DNA of 6,711 nt from Clostridia bacterium (GTDB lineage Bacteria; Bacillota_A; Clostridia; Peptostreptococcales; JAAYPU01), in the NCBI GenBank assembly GCA_022360735.1, contig JAKSCF010000300.1, forward strand, positions 1 to 6,711, given 5' to 3'. The translations under genes were made by a program, and so were the position numbers. The notes under the pieces were generated by a model. The model saw nothing but the letters and a program-made list of their open reading frames with translations. It ran no database searches and was not told the DNA's origin. Each line of letters opens with the position of its first letter. Within the stretch, counting starts at the first letter, position 1. This document shows positions 1 through 6,264 of the stretch, piece after piece.

Positions 1-24
1 CTTTATTATATCACATGACAATTT

Positions 25-95
25 GGAACGGTTCTTTGGCTCAAAATCACCTAATTCAATGTAAACAATCTATTTATGTCAAAAAGAACCGTCCC
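25..95. repeat. Inverted repeat carrying the AAAGAACCGTCCC word
   Basis: The arms are GGAACGGTTCTTT at 25-37 and AAAGAACCGTCCC at 83-95. They are complementary at 12 of 13 positions and separated by 45 bp. From memory, words of this kind (GGGACGGTTCTTT) recur as dispersed intergenic repeats in many clostridial genomes and are often seen near small transposases; that link was not checked here. The right arm overlaps the first codons of the short Cys-rich frame that starts at 76. It is probably a dispersed repeat or the edge of a decayed element. Confidence 0.55.
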
Positions 96-234
96 TTATG
101 GAAAAGATTGTGGGTGTGATGCAAAGAGGAAAAGCGTGAAGTATAGATGTGAAAAACAATCACCAAACTGTGAACATGCAAAGAAGAAATGTGGATATAC
201 CAAATCCATGCCAATCTTATGGCTAGAGGAATAG
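76..234 (+). pseudogene. Cys-rich remnant resembling a transposase zinc-binding segment
   Basis: This is a 52-codon frame from ATG (76) to TAG (232-234). It has five cysteines (residues 12, 14, 25, 32 and 39) set among Lys and Arg, including DCGCDAKRK, KYRCEK and the spacing C-x6-C-x6-C. Basic Cys-rich segments of this style, with KYRC followed by a C-P/E-H-x-K-x-C stretch, occur inside DDE transposases of IS1182-like type from Firmicutes. Nothing upstream or downstream continues the protein, and there is no clear ribosome binding site, so I read it as a decayed internal fragment rather than a gene. It could instead be a small zinc-finger peptide. The rest of the gene-free stretch, 235-419, shows no RNA gene or convincing frame, and no clear terminator for the transporter that ends at 420. 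Confidence 0.35.
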
Positions 235-419
235 AAAAAAAGAATTAAAAGGGGATGATTAAGCTCAACACCCAAAAGACAAATAAGTTTTAAATTTCTG
301 AACAATATGACCACGGGATAGTTTATACTTTTTTATATTGGTATAATAATCCATAGAATAATATGTAAACTAGGAGCTGATAAATAAAAATTTATGTAAT
401 ATGTGGAAAAAACGAGGAG

Positions 420-1691
420 TTAATAGTGATCTATGGAGGCTTCTAATTCTAAGTTAACGATCCTATTTTCCAGTACAGACAGGTAGAACATACTTATTGA
501 AGCTACCGCCATAATGAAAAAGACGATTAACCATACAGTTCTTGAGTCACCCCTTTGGATAATCTTTCCCATTATTAAGGGGTTAATGATGGTGGCACCT
601 CTCGTAACCAATGAAGCAATGGAAATCATCCTTCCTCTATATTCATAGGGGCTTTTTTCCACAATGAAAACCGTATAATTAGTATTATATAAAATTTCCC
701 CCACTGTCCATAAAACCGTGGCCACCACTAAAAGATAGAAGGTATTGATCATATAGTGCATACCAAACCCAAAGGCATAAAACAGTCCAACAATAAACAT
801 ATTAAAAACAGGGGAAAACTTGATGGTGACTTTAGTGATCCATGCTGTACAGCAAATGACCACGATACTATTTGCCAACATCAATATACCAAAATAGTAA
901 GAACTTTTAAGAGGAAAATTTGAATCTATAAACAAGGGAAGACAAAAATAGTTCTGGGCATAACTAAAGGTATAAGCTGCTGATAAAGCTATATAGATTA
1001 GTAGTATAGGTCTTTTTAATAATACTGAAATACTATTCTCTCCATCATTACTTGTCGTGTTTTCTTGCCTTTTACTCTCCTCTATTTCCTCTTTATTCAA
1101 GGCAGCAATTTTATCTTTAGATTCCTTAATCTTTGTTAAAATTAAAAAAACAAAAACCAAGATGGCTACAGCTTCCCCAATAAAAATGATATCAGGGTAA
1201 CTTTTAAAGGCATAACCTGCCACTAAAGAACCAATACCTCCTCCAAAGTTAGCACCGAGATATACCAGTGAGTAGGCTTGCTTTCTCTGATGACTAGGGG
1301 TCAAGTCTGCAATTAGGGCATCGTTTGATGGGGTAGCAATTGCGGTAAATAGTGTAAACAGACTGATCAGAATCAGCTTTATATAGAAATCACTAATAAA
1401 AAGTACCACCAGCAGACAAAGGGCCGATATAAATCTAGAAGTCACCAAAACCTTCTTTCTACTATAGTGATCCGTTAACTTCCCTCCTATGATCACACCT
1501 GGAATAAAGGCAAGGGTTGAAATAGCAATAAATATGCCAATTATATCTTTATCCATTCCTGATGTATTGTTTAAATATAGACTTAAATAAGGAACGACAA
1601 AATACCCAAATCCACTAATTGTGTGGGCTACCAGAAGAACATATATGCTTCGTGGAAGTCCTGAGAATAATTTTAAACGAAACTTTTCCAT
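420..1691 (-). CDS. Major facilitator superfamily (MFS) transporter, 12 TM
   Basis: Predicted inner-membrane secondary transporter, probably an exporter of the drug/H+ antiporter type; the substrate is unknown. Numbering here counts from an upstream GTG at 1703. There are two six-helix halves, roughly 20-190 and 231-411, joined by a charged loop (about 191-228). The loop after helix 2 carries motif A as GGKLTDHYSRKK (73-84), with the usual Asp and basic residues. Helix 5 has a Gly-rich GANFGGGIGS stretch, like motif C but without its proline. A SPYEYRGRM loop precedes helix 11. Length fits the family. Three in-frame starts lie close together (GTG 1703, ATG 1697, ATG 1691). The AGGTGA ribosome binding site sits 8 nt before ATG 1691, so I chose that start (423 residues). 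It follows the iron transporter on the same strand but has its own promoter, so a role in siderophore export is possible but only an inference. Confidence 0.88.
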   Translation of the reverse strand: MEKFRLKLFSGLPRSIYVLLVAHTISGFGYFVVPYLSLYLNNTSGMDKDIIGIFIAISTLAFIPGVIIGGKLTDHYSRKKVLVTSRFISALCLLVVLFISDFYIKLILISLFTLFTAIATPSNDALIADLTPSHQRKQAYSLVYLGANFGGGIGSLVAGYAFKSYPDIIFIGEAVAILVFVFLILTKIKESKDKIAALNKEEIEESKRQENTTSNDGENSISVLLKRPILLIYIALSAAYTFSYAQNYFCLPLFIDSNFPLKSSYYFGILMLANSIVVICCTAWITKVTIKFSPVFNMFIVGLFYAFGFGMHYMINTFYLLVVATVLWTVGEILYNTNYTVFIVEKSPYEYRGRMISIASLVTRGATIINPLIMGKIIQRGDSRTVWLIVFFIMAVASISMFYLSVLENRIVNLELEASIDHY

Positions 1692-1717
1692 AATCATATT
1701 CACCTATCATTTGATTT

Positions 1718-1746
1718 AGTATAGTATAACTTACATTACACTTTAA
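1718..1746 (-). promoter_or_regulatory. Likely promoter of the MFS gene
   Basis: On the minus strand, TTAAAG (1741-1746) is followed after 17 bp by TATACT (1718-1723). A second, overlapping TATACT lies at 1723-1728. The -10 is good and the -35 weak (3 of 6 positions). Transcription would start about 20 nt before the chosen start codon, leaving just enough leader for the ribosome binding site. No Fur box is visible here, unlike the neighbouring operon. Confidence 0.5.
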
Positions 1747-1767
1747 AGCTAGTTACTACATAAGAAC

Positions 1768-2250
1768 TTAAAAATTCTCTATTAATACCTCGATAAACCG
1801 ATCTATTTCTTCTATGGAATTATAAATATGAAGGCTTACCCTGATACTTTGGTGTTCCGAATCTTCGTTTGAAATGCAATGACTCCCTGTTCTTACTAAG
1901 ATATCGTTCTCACTAAGTGCAAATCCCACATCAGTGGGATTAATTCCCTTTATATTAAAGGGAATGATCCCATAGCCAGCGATCGCCTTCTTGCAGAAAA
2001 TTGGCTCTGGCAAAAATTCAATTTCTAGGTCGATTTCTTGAAGACGCTTATAAAGATATTTTGTCAGTTCTTCAAGGTGACTTTCAATATTGTTAAGACC
2101 GTAATCCTTTACTCCACCTATTGATTTTACCTGAAATTTACAAAACCTTGCCACCCCCTTAAAACTGGTATAATTTTGGAGACACGACTCACCAAAATTC
2201 CACAAAAGGAAGGTGGCAAAGATCTTGAACGCTATAATTAAATGATACAA
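1768..2250 (-). pseudogene. C-terminal fragment of a class V aminotransferase / cysteine desulfurase-like protein
   Basis: The 160-codon frame is family-like only from about residue 43 (1768-2124). It contains DYGLNNIESHLEELTKYLYK, then GYGIIPFNIKGINPTDV, then LVRTGSHC with a Cys at 124 in the position of the active-site Cys loop of SufS-type desulfurases, and finally RVSLHIYNSIEEIDRFIEVL. This matches the C-terminal small domain of these ~400-residue PLP enzymes. The large domain, with the PLP-binding lysine, is absent, so it cannot be an active desulfurase. The first ~42 residues do not resemble the family and are encoded by a DNA hairpin (2146-2221). The only start is a TTG at 2250 with no ribosome binding site. 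I therefore call it a truncated pseudogene left by a deletion or insertion. The intact ancestor may have belonged to the iron transporter operon just upstream. Confidence 0.72.
2146..2221. repeat. 76-bp imperfect long hairpin (possible MITE or structured remnant)
   Basis: Arm A (2146-2179) runs CCTTGCCACC... to ...AATTTTGG, and arm B (2192-2221) is its imperfect complement. Paired blocks are CTTGCCACC-like/GGTGGCAA, CTT/AAG, TGG/CCA and AATTTTGG/CCAAAATT, with one 3-nt bulge and several G.U pairs, around a ~12-nt loop. On the minus strand the stem is followed by TTTTG, so it could act as a terminator for the iron operon. It coincides with the non-homologous 5' part of the aminotransferase fragment, suggesting an inserted element or a recombination scar. 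No transposase and no target-site duplication are evident. Confidence 0.55.
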
Positions 2251-2254
2251 TGGT

Positions 2255-2356
2255 TTATGCGAGGGCTATTTGTGCTGCTCTTATATCTGCTCCCTTTTGA
2301 CTTCGGTAACTGCCTATCATCTCATCCTTAATAATATCTACATAACTATCTAAAAC
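2255..2356 (-). pseudogene. C-terminal remnant of an unrecognised protein
   Basis: This is a 33-codon frame ending at TAA (2255-2257). It reads VLDSYVDIIKDEMIG, then SYRSQKGADIRAAQIALA. The frame stays open upstream only to a stop at 2375-2377, and it overlaps the last codons of the ATPase gene in another frame. The amino acid mix looks like real protein, but there is no start codon at its head and no ribosome binding site. I do not recognise the family. It is most simply the tail of a gene that once followed the ATPase and was mostly deleted. An unrelated chance frame is possible. Confidence 0.3.
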
Positions 2357-3138
2357 CCTTGAGCTCTTTGTAGGTTATTAGGCACAACAAATGAGTTGTC
2401 ATAAATAGATTTTACTTCACAAAGATCCCCATAGATTTCCTGTAATAACTCTTTGCATAGGACATCCGTTGGTTTTCCCTGAGCTATAATTTTTCCTTCT
2501 TTCCCTAATACAATGACAGAATCGCAAAACCATAGGATGTGGTTTGGATCATGGGTGCAGACTAGCATGGTTTTACCCTGATCTGTATTATTTCTAATGG
2601 TGTTCCATAAAACCAATTGATTTTTAAAATCAAGGGCAGATGTAGGCTCGTCAAGAAGTAACATATCTGTATCCTGTGCAAAGGCTCTAGCAATTAGAAC
2701 CAATTGCCTTTGACCCCCGCTTAAGTTTGTGTAAACCCTTTCGGCCAAATGGACTACACCAGCCATTTCCATAGCCTTAATAGTTATTTCAACATCTCTA
2801 CTATTTGGACCAAAGACCCCACCTAAATGGGGGGTTCTGCCCATCATCACAACTTCTTTTACTTTATAGGGAAAGGAAGGTTTATGCTCTTGTGCAACAT
2901 GGGTTATTATTTTTGCAACCTCATTCATTGGCATTTTAGCAATGTTTTTGTCATCAATGAAAATTTCACCCTTTTTCTTAATATCTAAAAGTTTTGTTAT
3001 ACATTTGAATAGGGTAGATTTACCCGTACCATTGGGGCCGAACAATGCACATAATTGCTGTTTTTCAACATCAAAGGTAACGTTCTTCAGAACATCAACA
3101 TCCCCGTAGCTGTAATAGAGATTTTTTACATTTAACAT
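2350..3138 (-). CDS. Iron-type ABC transporter ATP-binding protein (FecE/BtuD/FhuC family)
   Basis: This is the cytoplasmic ATPase that powers uptake of an iron chelate or similar compound through the neighbouring permease. All nucleotide-binding motifs are present: Walker A GPNGTGKST (34-42), Q-loop Gln 83, signature LSGGQRQ (139-145), Walker B MLLLDEP (159-165), D-loop SALD (167-170) and switch His 196. At 262 residues it has the usual length for the family. The ATG at 3138 follows GGAGG by 9 nt. That site lies inside the last codons of the permease gene, whose stop is only 5 bp upstream, so translation is probably coupled. After residue ~240 there is a short tail (CEVKSIYDNSFVVPNN) common in FecE-like proteins. 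Cobalamin or haem remain alternative substrates, but the Fur site upstream of the operon favours iron. Confidence 0.93.
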   Translation of the reverse strand: MLNVKNLYYSYGDVDVLKNVTFDVEKQQLCALFGPNGTGKSTLFKCITKLLDIKKKGEIFIDDKNIAKMPMNEVAKIITHVAQEHKPSFPYKVKEVVMMGRTPHLGGVFGPNSRDVEITIKAMEMAGVVHLAERVYTNLSGGQRQLVLIARAFAQDTDMLLLDEPTSALDFKNQLVLWNTIRNNTDQGKTMLVCTHDPNHILWFCDSVIVLGKEGKIIAQGKPTDVLCKELLQEIYGDLCEVKSIYDNSFVVPNNLQRAQGF

Positions 3139-3143
3139 ATGTA

Positions 3144-4223
3144 CTAGCCTCCAAAATAATTTTTTCTCTTCCTCAACATGAATAATAGGTAAGGCGCACC
3201 GACTATGGCAGTAACAATGCCTATAGGCACTTCACCTGTTGTTATGGTTCTGGCAATAGTATCACAAACCACCATAAAGGTAGCCCCTAAAATGGCTGTT
3301 ACAGGAAGGAGGTAACGGTGATCAGGTCCCACCATCATTCTTGCAGCATGGGGAATCATTAAACCTACCCACCCAATGATTCCTGCAACTGATACAGCGA
3401 TGGATGTAATTACGGTTGATACCACCATGAGAATAATCTTTGTTCTTTCAACGTTGATTCCCAATACTTTAGCTTCCTGTTCTCCCATAGATAATATATT
3501 AAGCTTCCAACTGTAGCACCATATGATGGTAAAGCCGGTTAATATGATTGGAACCACAATCCTAATATCTGCCCAAGTGGCATTATATAAGCCCCCCATC
3601 AACCAGAACATCAGCCTTCTTAACTGTTCCTCTGAACTGATATATTGAAAGATAGAAACCATAGCAGAAAATAAAGATCCTATAATAACTCCTGACAGTA
3701 TCAAGGTTACAAGGGGTGTTTGGTTGTCTACCCTTGCAAAAGAATAGGTTAGAAAAACTGCTATTAAGCCGAAGATAAAGGATAAGAACTGTAATGAAAA
3801 AGGAAACTTAAACATAATTGCCAATGCTGACCCAAAGGCAGCCCCTGAGCAGACCCCCAATATGTAGGGTTCGATCAATGGATTTCTGAATACCCCTTGG
3901 TATACTGCCCCGCTGGAAGAAAGGGCTATTCCGACAGCAATACCCAAAATGATTCTAGTCATTCTAATATTCCAGATTATTGTGCTTGATGCCGTCTCAC
4001 CTCTCGCTCCAATACCAAAAACCGAAGCAATTTCCTTAAAAACATCCTGGGGTGGAATCGAATAGGCCCCCATGCAGATTGCTCCAATGAAGGTAACAAA
4101 AAGAATTAAACCCATAAATATGGTTAAGTAAACCTTTCTCTTATTATCAAATGTTATTATTCTAGTGTTAATATCCTCTATTTCGTTAACTTCGTTAATT
4201 TTATTAACCTCTTTAATCTCCAC
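3144..4223 (-). CDS. FecCD/BtuC-type ABC transporter permease
   Basis: Membrane channel subunit of the iron-chelate importer, expected to work as a homodimer. Family blocks appear in order: RMTRIILG (87-94); GAVYQGVFRNPLIEPYILG (105-123); FWLMGGL (206-212); LSMGEQEAKVLGINVE (244-259); the ATPase-coupling stretch GIIGWVGLMIPHAAR (281-295); and EVPIGIVTAIVGAPYLLF (331-348). At 359 residues it is slightly longer than the core family because of a ~30-residue charged cytoplasmic N-terminus made of a 9-bp tandem repeat (KEVNKINEVNEIEDIN). Start is GTG at 4221-4223, preceded by AGGAG/GGAGAGG 6-9 nt upstream. It lies 80 bp after the binding-protein gene, with a hairpin in between, and 5 bp before the ATPase gene. 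Confidence 0.93.
   Translation of the reverse strand: MEIKEVNKINEVNEIEDINTRIITFDNKRKVYLTIFMGLILFVTFIGAICMGAYSIPPQDVFKEIASVFGIGARGETASSTIIWNIRMTRIILGIAVGIALSSSGAVYQGVFRNPLIEPYILGVCSGAAFGSALAIMFKFPFSLQFLSFIFGLIAVFLTYSFARVDNQTPLVTLILSGVIIGSLFSAMVSIFQYISSEEQLRRLMFWLMGGLYNATWADIRIVVPIILTGFTIIWCYSWKLNILSMGEQEAKVLGINVERTKIILMVVSTVITSIAVSVAGIIGWVGLMIPHAARMMVGPDHRYLLPVTAILGATFMVVCDTIARTITTGEVPIGIVTAIVGAPYLLFMLRKRKNYFGG
4167..4220 (-). repeat. 9-bp tandem repeat inside the permease N-terminus
   Basis: Six imperfect 9-bp units read on the minus strand as GAGATTAAA, GAGGTTAAT, AAAATTAAC, GAAGTTAAC, GAAATAGAG, GATATTAAT. They encode tripeptides of the form (E/K/D)-(I/V)-(N/K/E). The length is a multiple of three, so gain or loss of units would keep the reading frame. 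The segment precedes the first membrane helix and is not part of the conserved family core. Confidence 0.6.
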
Positions 4224-4251
4224 AGAATACCTCTCCTATAAAATGATTTTG

Positions 4252-4286
4252 GTAGCAACTGCCGCTGTAAAGCTTACAGTTGCTAC
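4252..4286 (-). promoter_or_regulatory. Intercistronic hairpin between binding-protein and permease genes
   Basis: A perfect 10-bp inverted repeat (GTAGCAACTG at 4252-4261, CAGTTGCTAC at 4277-4286) encloses 15 nt. A competing inner hairpin (CTGTAA/TTACAG, 4265-4279) overlaps it. On the transcribed strand it is followed by a weak AAAATCATTTT stretch rather than a run of T, so it is a poor terminator. It more likely protects or attenuates the mRNA, raising binding protein relative to the membrane subunits. The upstream gene ends with tandem TAA TAA stops just before it. Confidence 0.55.
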
Positions 4287-4303
4287 TAGTTATCCACCTT
4301 TTA

Positions 4304-5467
4304 TTAATTGAACAACTCACCCGTAAACTTTTGTGCTTCCATTATCTTAGCTGCATCATCTTTACTAAAACCATAGTGTTCCATATACATTTTTAGCTCT
4401 TCTGCTTCAACGTCTATATCTTGGAATAGATCTGGATATAATTCCTTTGCGATTTTAAGTAGTCCTACTGGAGTTTCGATGGTAGTTCGCCACTCTTCAT
4501 AACCAAGACTTACAACACGTCTATTTTTAATAGGCTTAAATTCCTTTAGGTTGTTCCAGTTTAATCCAATGTGTTTTCCTTCGTAGATTACTGAAGGTGT
4601 AAGGTATCCATCGTGACCCATAACCACCAATACATCAGGCTCATAGGTTAGAAGCTGTTCTTCAGCGATCTGAATGAAACCAGTGTTTTCCTCTACAAGA
4701 TTGTTCGCATTTAGTATTTCTGTTAAAAAGTAGGACTGGATGCTTCCTCTACCCATCACGCAAATATTTGTGTTATAGATAACAACATCAGCTTTTTCAT
4801 CCTCAGTTAAGTTGCTGGTTCTGTCCTTAATAAGTTGAAGATTACCATCTAAGCTACTGATTAGCTTTTCTGCTTCTGTCTGCTTGTTATAAACCTCGCC
4901 AACAAGTCTTATAAATTGCCAAGCCGATTCAAAACTGGGAGTCTCTTGGCATGAAGGTGAAAGAAGGCCTATTACTGGTATTCCTAAATCTTCTATCCTT
5001 TTCATCGCCGATTCATGCATTTCTTTTTCAGTTTCGTTTGTAATCCATAATTCCATGAAAACAATATCTGGCTTCAATTTCGCAATTTCTTCGTAGTTGA
5101 CACCACCGTAGGGAGAACCCACAGCAGGAAGATTATCAATTGCAGGAATAATTGTTTTTCTAAAAGAATTGTTTTTGGCAGTGTTGTCGACTCCTATTAT
5201 GTTGTCTTCAAGTCCCCAAACTTTCATTGATTTAGCCACAAGTCCTTCCCATTCCATAATAACGGCAGTTTTTACATCGTCTTTTACTTTAACTTCTCTT
5301 CCCCACATATCTTTGATGATTCTGTAATTAGGGGTAACCTCTTTCTCAACATGATCACTATTGCTTTCTACCTTGGACCCGCAGGCTGTTAAAAAAATAC
5401 CTAAAATCATGATAGCTACAAGCCCTAGTATCCCTTTGTTTTTAATAGAATAATGTGTTGTTTTCAA
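4304..5467 (-). CDS. Iron-type ABC transporter solute-binding lipoprotein
   Basis: Lipid-anchored receptor that delivers its ligand to the FecCD-type permease encoded next. The N-terminus has a basic stretch, a hydrophobic core (GILGLVAIMILGIFL) and a lipobox LTAC with Cys 29 as the acylated residue. The mature protein shows the class III (FhuD/BtuF/TroA-like) layout: an early strand after the KDMWGREVKV motif (52-61), a first lobe with YEEIAKLKPDIVFMEL (125-140), a long linking helix around 180-215, and a second lobe with LLTYEPDVLVVMG (272-284) and the RRVVSLGYEEWR strand (316-327). At 387 residues it is a little longer than typical. Start is TTG (5465-5467), 7 nt after a full AGGAGG; no ATG lies nearby, so TTG is well supported. 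It is the first gene of the operon, directly behind the Fur-controlled promoter. The ligand cannot be assigned. Confidence 0.9.
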   Translation of the reverse strand: MKTTHYSIKNKGILGLVAIMILGIFLTACGSKVESNSDHVEKEVTPNYRIIKDMWGREVKVKDDVKTAVIMEWEGLVAKSMKVWGLEDNIIGVDNTAKNNSFRKTIIPAIDNLPAVGSPYGGVNYEEIAKLKPDIVFMELWITNETEKEMHESAMKRIEDLGIPVIGLLSPSCQETPSFESAWQFIRLVGEVYNKQTEAEKLISSLDGNLQLIKDRTSNLTEDEKADVVIYNTNICVMGRGSIQSYFLTEILNANNLVEENTGFIQIAEEQLLTYEPDVLVVMGHDGYLTPSVIYEGKHIGLNWNNLKEFKPIKNRRVVSLGYEEWRTTIETPVGLLKIAKELYPDLFQDIDVEAEELKMYMEHYGFSKDDAAKIMEAQKFTGELFN

Positions 5468-5489
5468 AATAATTCCTCCTTTTTTAATT

Positions 5490-5508
5490 GAAACTGATTA
5501 TCATTATA
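5490..5508 (-). promoter_or_regulatory. Fur box (iron-responsive operator)
   Basis: GAAACTGATTATCATTATA matches the classical 19-bp Fur consensus (GATAATGATWATCATTATC) at 16 of 19 positions, counting the central W. It covers the -10 element of the operon promoter, the expected place for a repressor. Fur with Fe2+ would block transcription when iron is sufficient. This is the main evidence that the operon imports iron rather than cobalamin. Confidence 0.82.
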
Positions 5509-5531
5509 TTAATCCCTACTTTATTTGTCAA
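5503..5531 (-). promoter_or_regulatory. Consensus sigma-A promoter of the iron transporter operon
   Basis: On the minus strand, TTGACA (5526-5531) is separated by exactly 17 bp from TATAAT (5503-5508). Both hexamers are perfect, so the promoter should be very strong when not repressed. The start of transcription would fall near 5496, giving a leader of about 30 nt that holds the AGGAGG site and leaves no room for a riboswitch. Confidence 0.88.
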
Positions 5532-5641
5532 CAAAAATTTTGATGCTTTTTTAACAATAAACTATCCAACCTCTTAACCCATTGAATAATTATGAATTTA
5601 GGCAACATCAAAAAATAAACTGGTCAAATAAGATTCAAACA

Positions 5642-5659
5642 ATGATTTTTGTAAATCAT
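5642..5659. promoter_or_regulatory. 18-bp palindrome in the divergent intergenic region
   Basis: ATGATTT and AAATCAT form a perfect 7-bp inverted repeat around TTGT. It lies about 20 bp upstream of the putative -35 of the nuclease-like gene, in the gap between the two divergent transcription units. It could be an operator for a dimeric regulator, but AT-rich DNA produces such palindromes by chance. The rest of 5532-5641 shows no gene or recognised site. Confidence 0.3.
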
Positions 5660-5677
5660 GGTAATTTGTAAAAAAAG

Positions 5678-5706
5678 TTAAATATCCCACAGAAACATGT
5701 TATGAT
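5678..5706 (+). promoter_or_regulatory. Probable extended -10 promoter for the 5728 gene
   Basis: TATGAT (5701-5706) is preceded by TG one base upstream, giving the extended -10 form TGTTATGAT. A weak -35 (TTAAAT, 5678-5683) lies 17 bp upstream. The predicted start near 5713 leaves a leader of about 15 nt, which holds only a modest GGGGAT ribosome binding site 7 nt before ATG 5728. Confidence 0.45.
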
Positions 5707-5727
5707 TGCGTTTCGGGGATCAATAAA

Positions 5728-6264
5728 ATGATGAAAGATAGAATGCAAAAAATTAACCTTGTCAAATATTTTTTAAAAAGAAGATGGTATCCTCAAATGG
5801 AAGTAGTTATTCTTTCAGATCAAACCCTTTCATCTTCAAGCAAACAGGTTACAGATATTGATGTGTTAGGTATGTTTCCATCAGCTAATGGGAAATTAAA
5901 AGAGATACTTGGAGATTGCAAAACACTTAAAAACCAATCACCTATTAACAGAATACTTTGGTTGAAAGGACTACTAGAATTAACAGATTCAGAATCTGGT
6001 ATAATAATTCTTTCAAAAAAAATTGAAAAGGATCATAAACTTATAGCAGATAAATTAAATATTTCTATTATGAACGAAACAGATTTTAATAGATTTTCAA
6101 GTGTGACAACTAGTCAACTTGATCAATTCAAGAGTGCTTTAGAAAAAGTTGAACTATGGGAAAAGAAAGTAGACTTTAAAAAACAATATCCACAATTATC
6201 ACCTTTAATTGATTATACTGCTACAACGATAGTAGCACTATTATATAAAAAAATACGCCTATAA
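5728..6264 (+). CDS. Putative PD-(D/E)XK superfamily nuclease-like protein, possibly truncated
   Basis: Small soluble protein of 178 residues with no signal peptide or clear membrane helix. An N-terminal helix (about 8-19) and the strand MEVVILSD (24-31) lead to TDIDVLG (42-48). After about 15 residues comes LGDCKT (61-66), then a long helix (NRILWLKGLLEL) and the strand GIIILSKK. Asp 45, Asp 63 and Lys 65 fit the D...(D/E)-x-K catalytic pattern of restriction-like folds, although the usual Glu is Asp. The second half (107-178) shows no recognised domain. Related proteins, as I recall them, are longer, so the C-terminus may have been lost; it ends inside a terminator stem. Start is ATG 5728 (GGGGAT 7 nt upstream); ATG 5731 is also possible. 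It stands alone and is transcribed away from the iron operon. Base composition is very AT-rich. A role in DNA defence is only a guess. Confidence 0.6.
   Translation: MMKDRMQKINLVKYFLKRRWYPQMEVVILSDQTLSSSSKQVTDIDVLGMFPSANGKLKEILGDCKTLKNQSPINRILWLKGLLELTDSESGIIILSKKIEKDHKLIADKLNISIMNETDFNRFSSVTTSQLDQFKSALEKVELWEKKVDFKKQYPQLSPLIDYTATTIVALLYKKIRL

Noticed and set aside
96..314. Minus-strand frame of 72 codons at the left end
   Set aside because: It is a Phe/Ser/Leu-rich reading antisense to the Cys-rich plus-strand remnant, has no ribosome binding site or family features, and is most simply a shadow.
235..419. 12-codon frame (MIKLNTQKTNKF) after AGGGG, and a TATAAT-like word at 342-347
   Set aside because: The frame is too short and unlike any known leader peptide, and no -35 lies 16-18 bp upstream of the TATAAT-like word.
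1692..1703. Upstream GTG 1703 or ATG 1697 as the start of the MFS gene
   Set aside because: The AGGTGA site overlaps the GTG and lies only 2 nt from ATG 1697, too close; it is 8 nt from ATG 1691.
2125..2250. First 42 codons of the aminotransferase-like frame as native protein
   Set aside because: They lack family similarity, are encoded by a DNA hairpin, and begin at a TTG with no ribosome binding site.
4252..4286. Rho-independent terminator between binding-protein and permease genes
   Set aside because: The stem is perfect, but no T run follows on the transcribed strand and the downstream genes complete the same transporter.
5468..5497. Riboswitch in the leader of the binding-protein gene
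   Set aside because: The perfect promoter places the transcript start about 30 nt from the start codon, too short for a cobalamin or other riboswitch.
5540..5700. Short frames on both strands in the divergent intergenic region
   Set aside because: The longest clean one is about 27 codons without a ribosome binding site or recognisable similarity.
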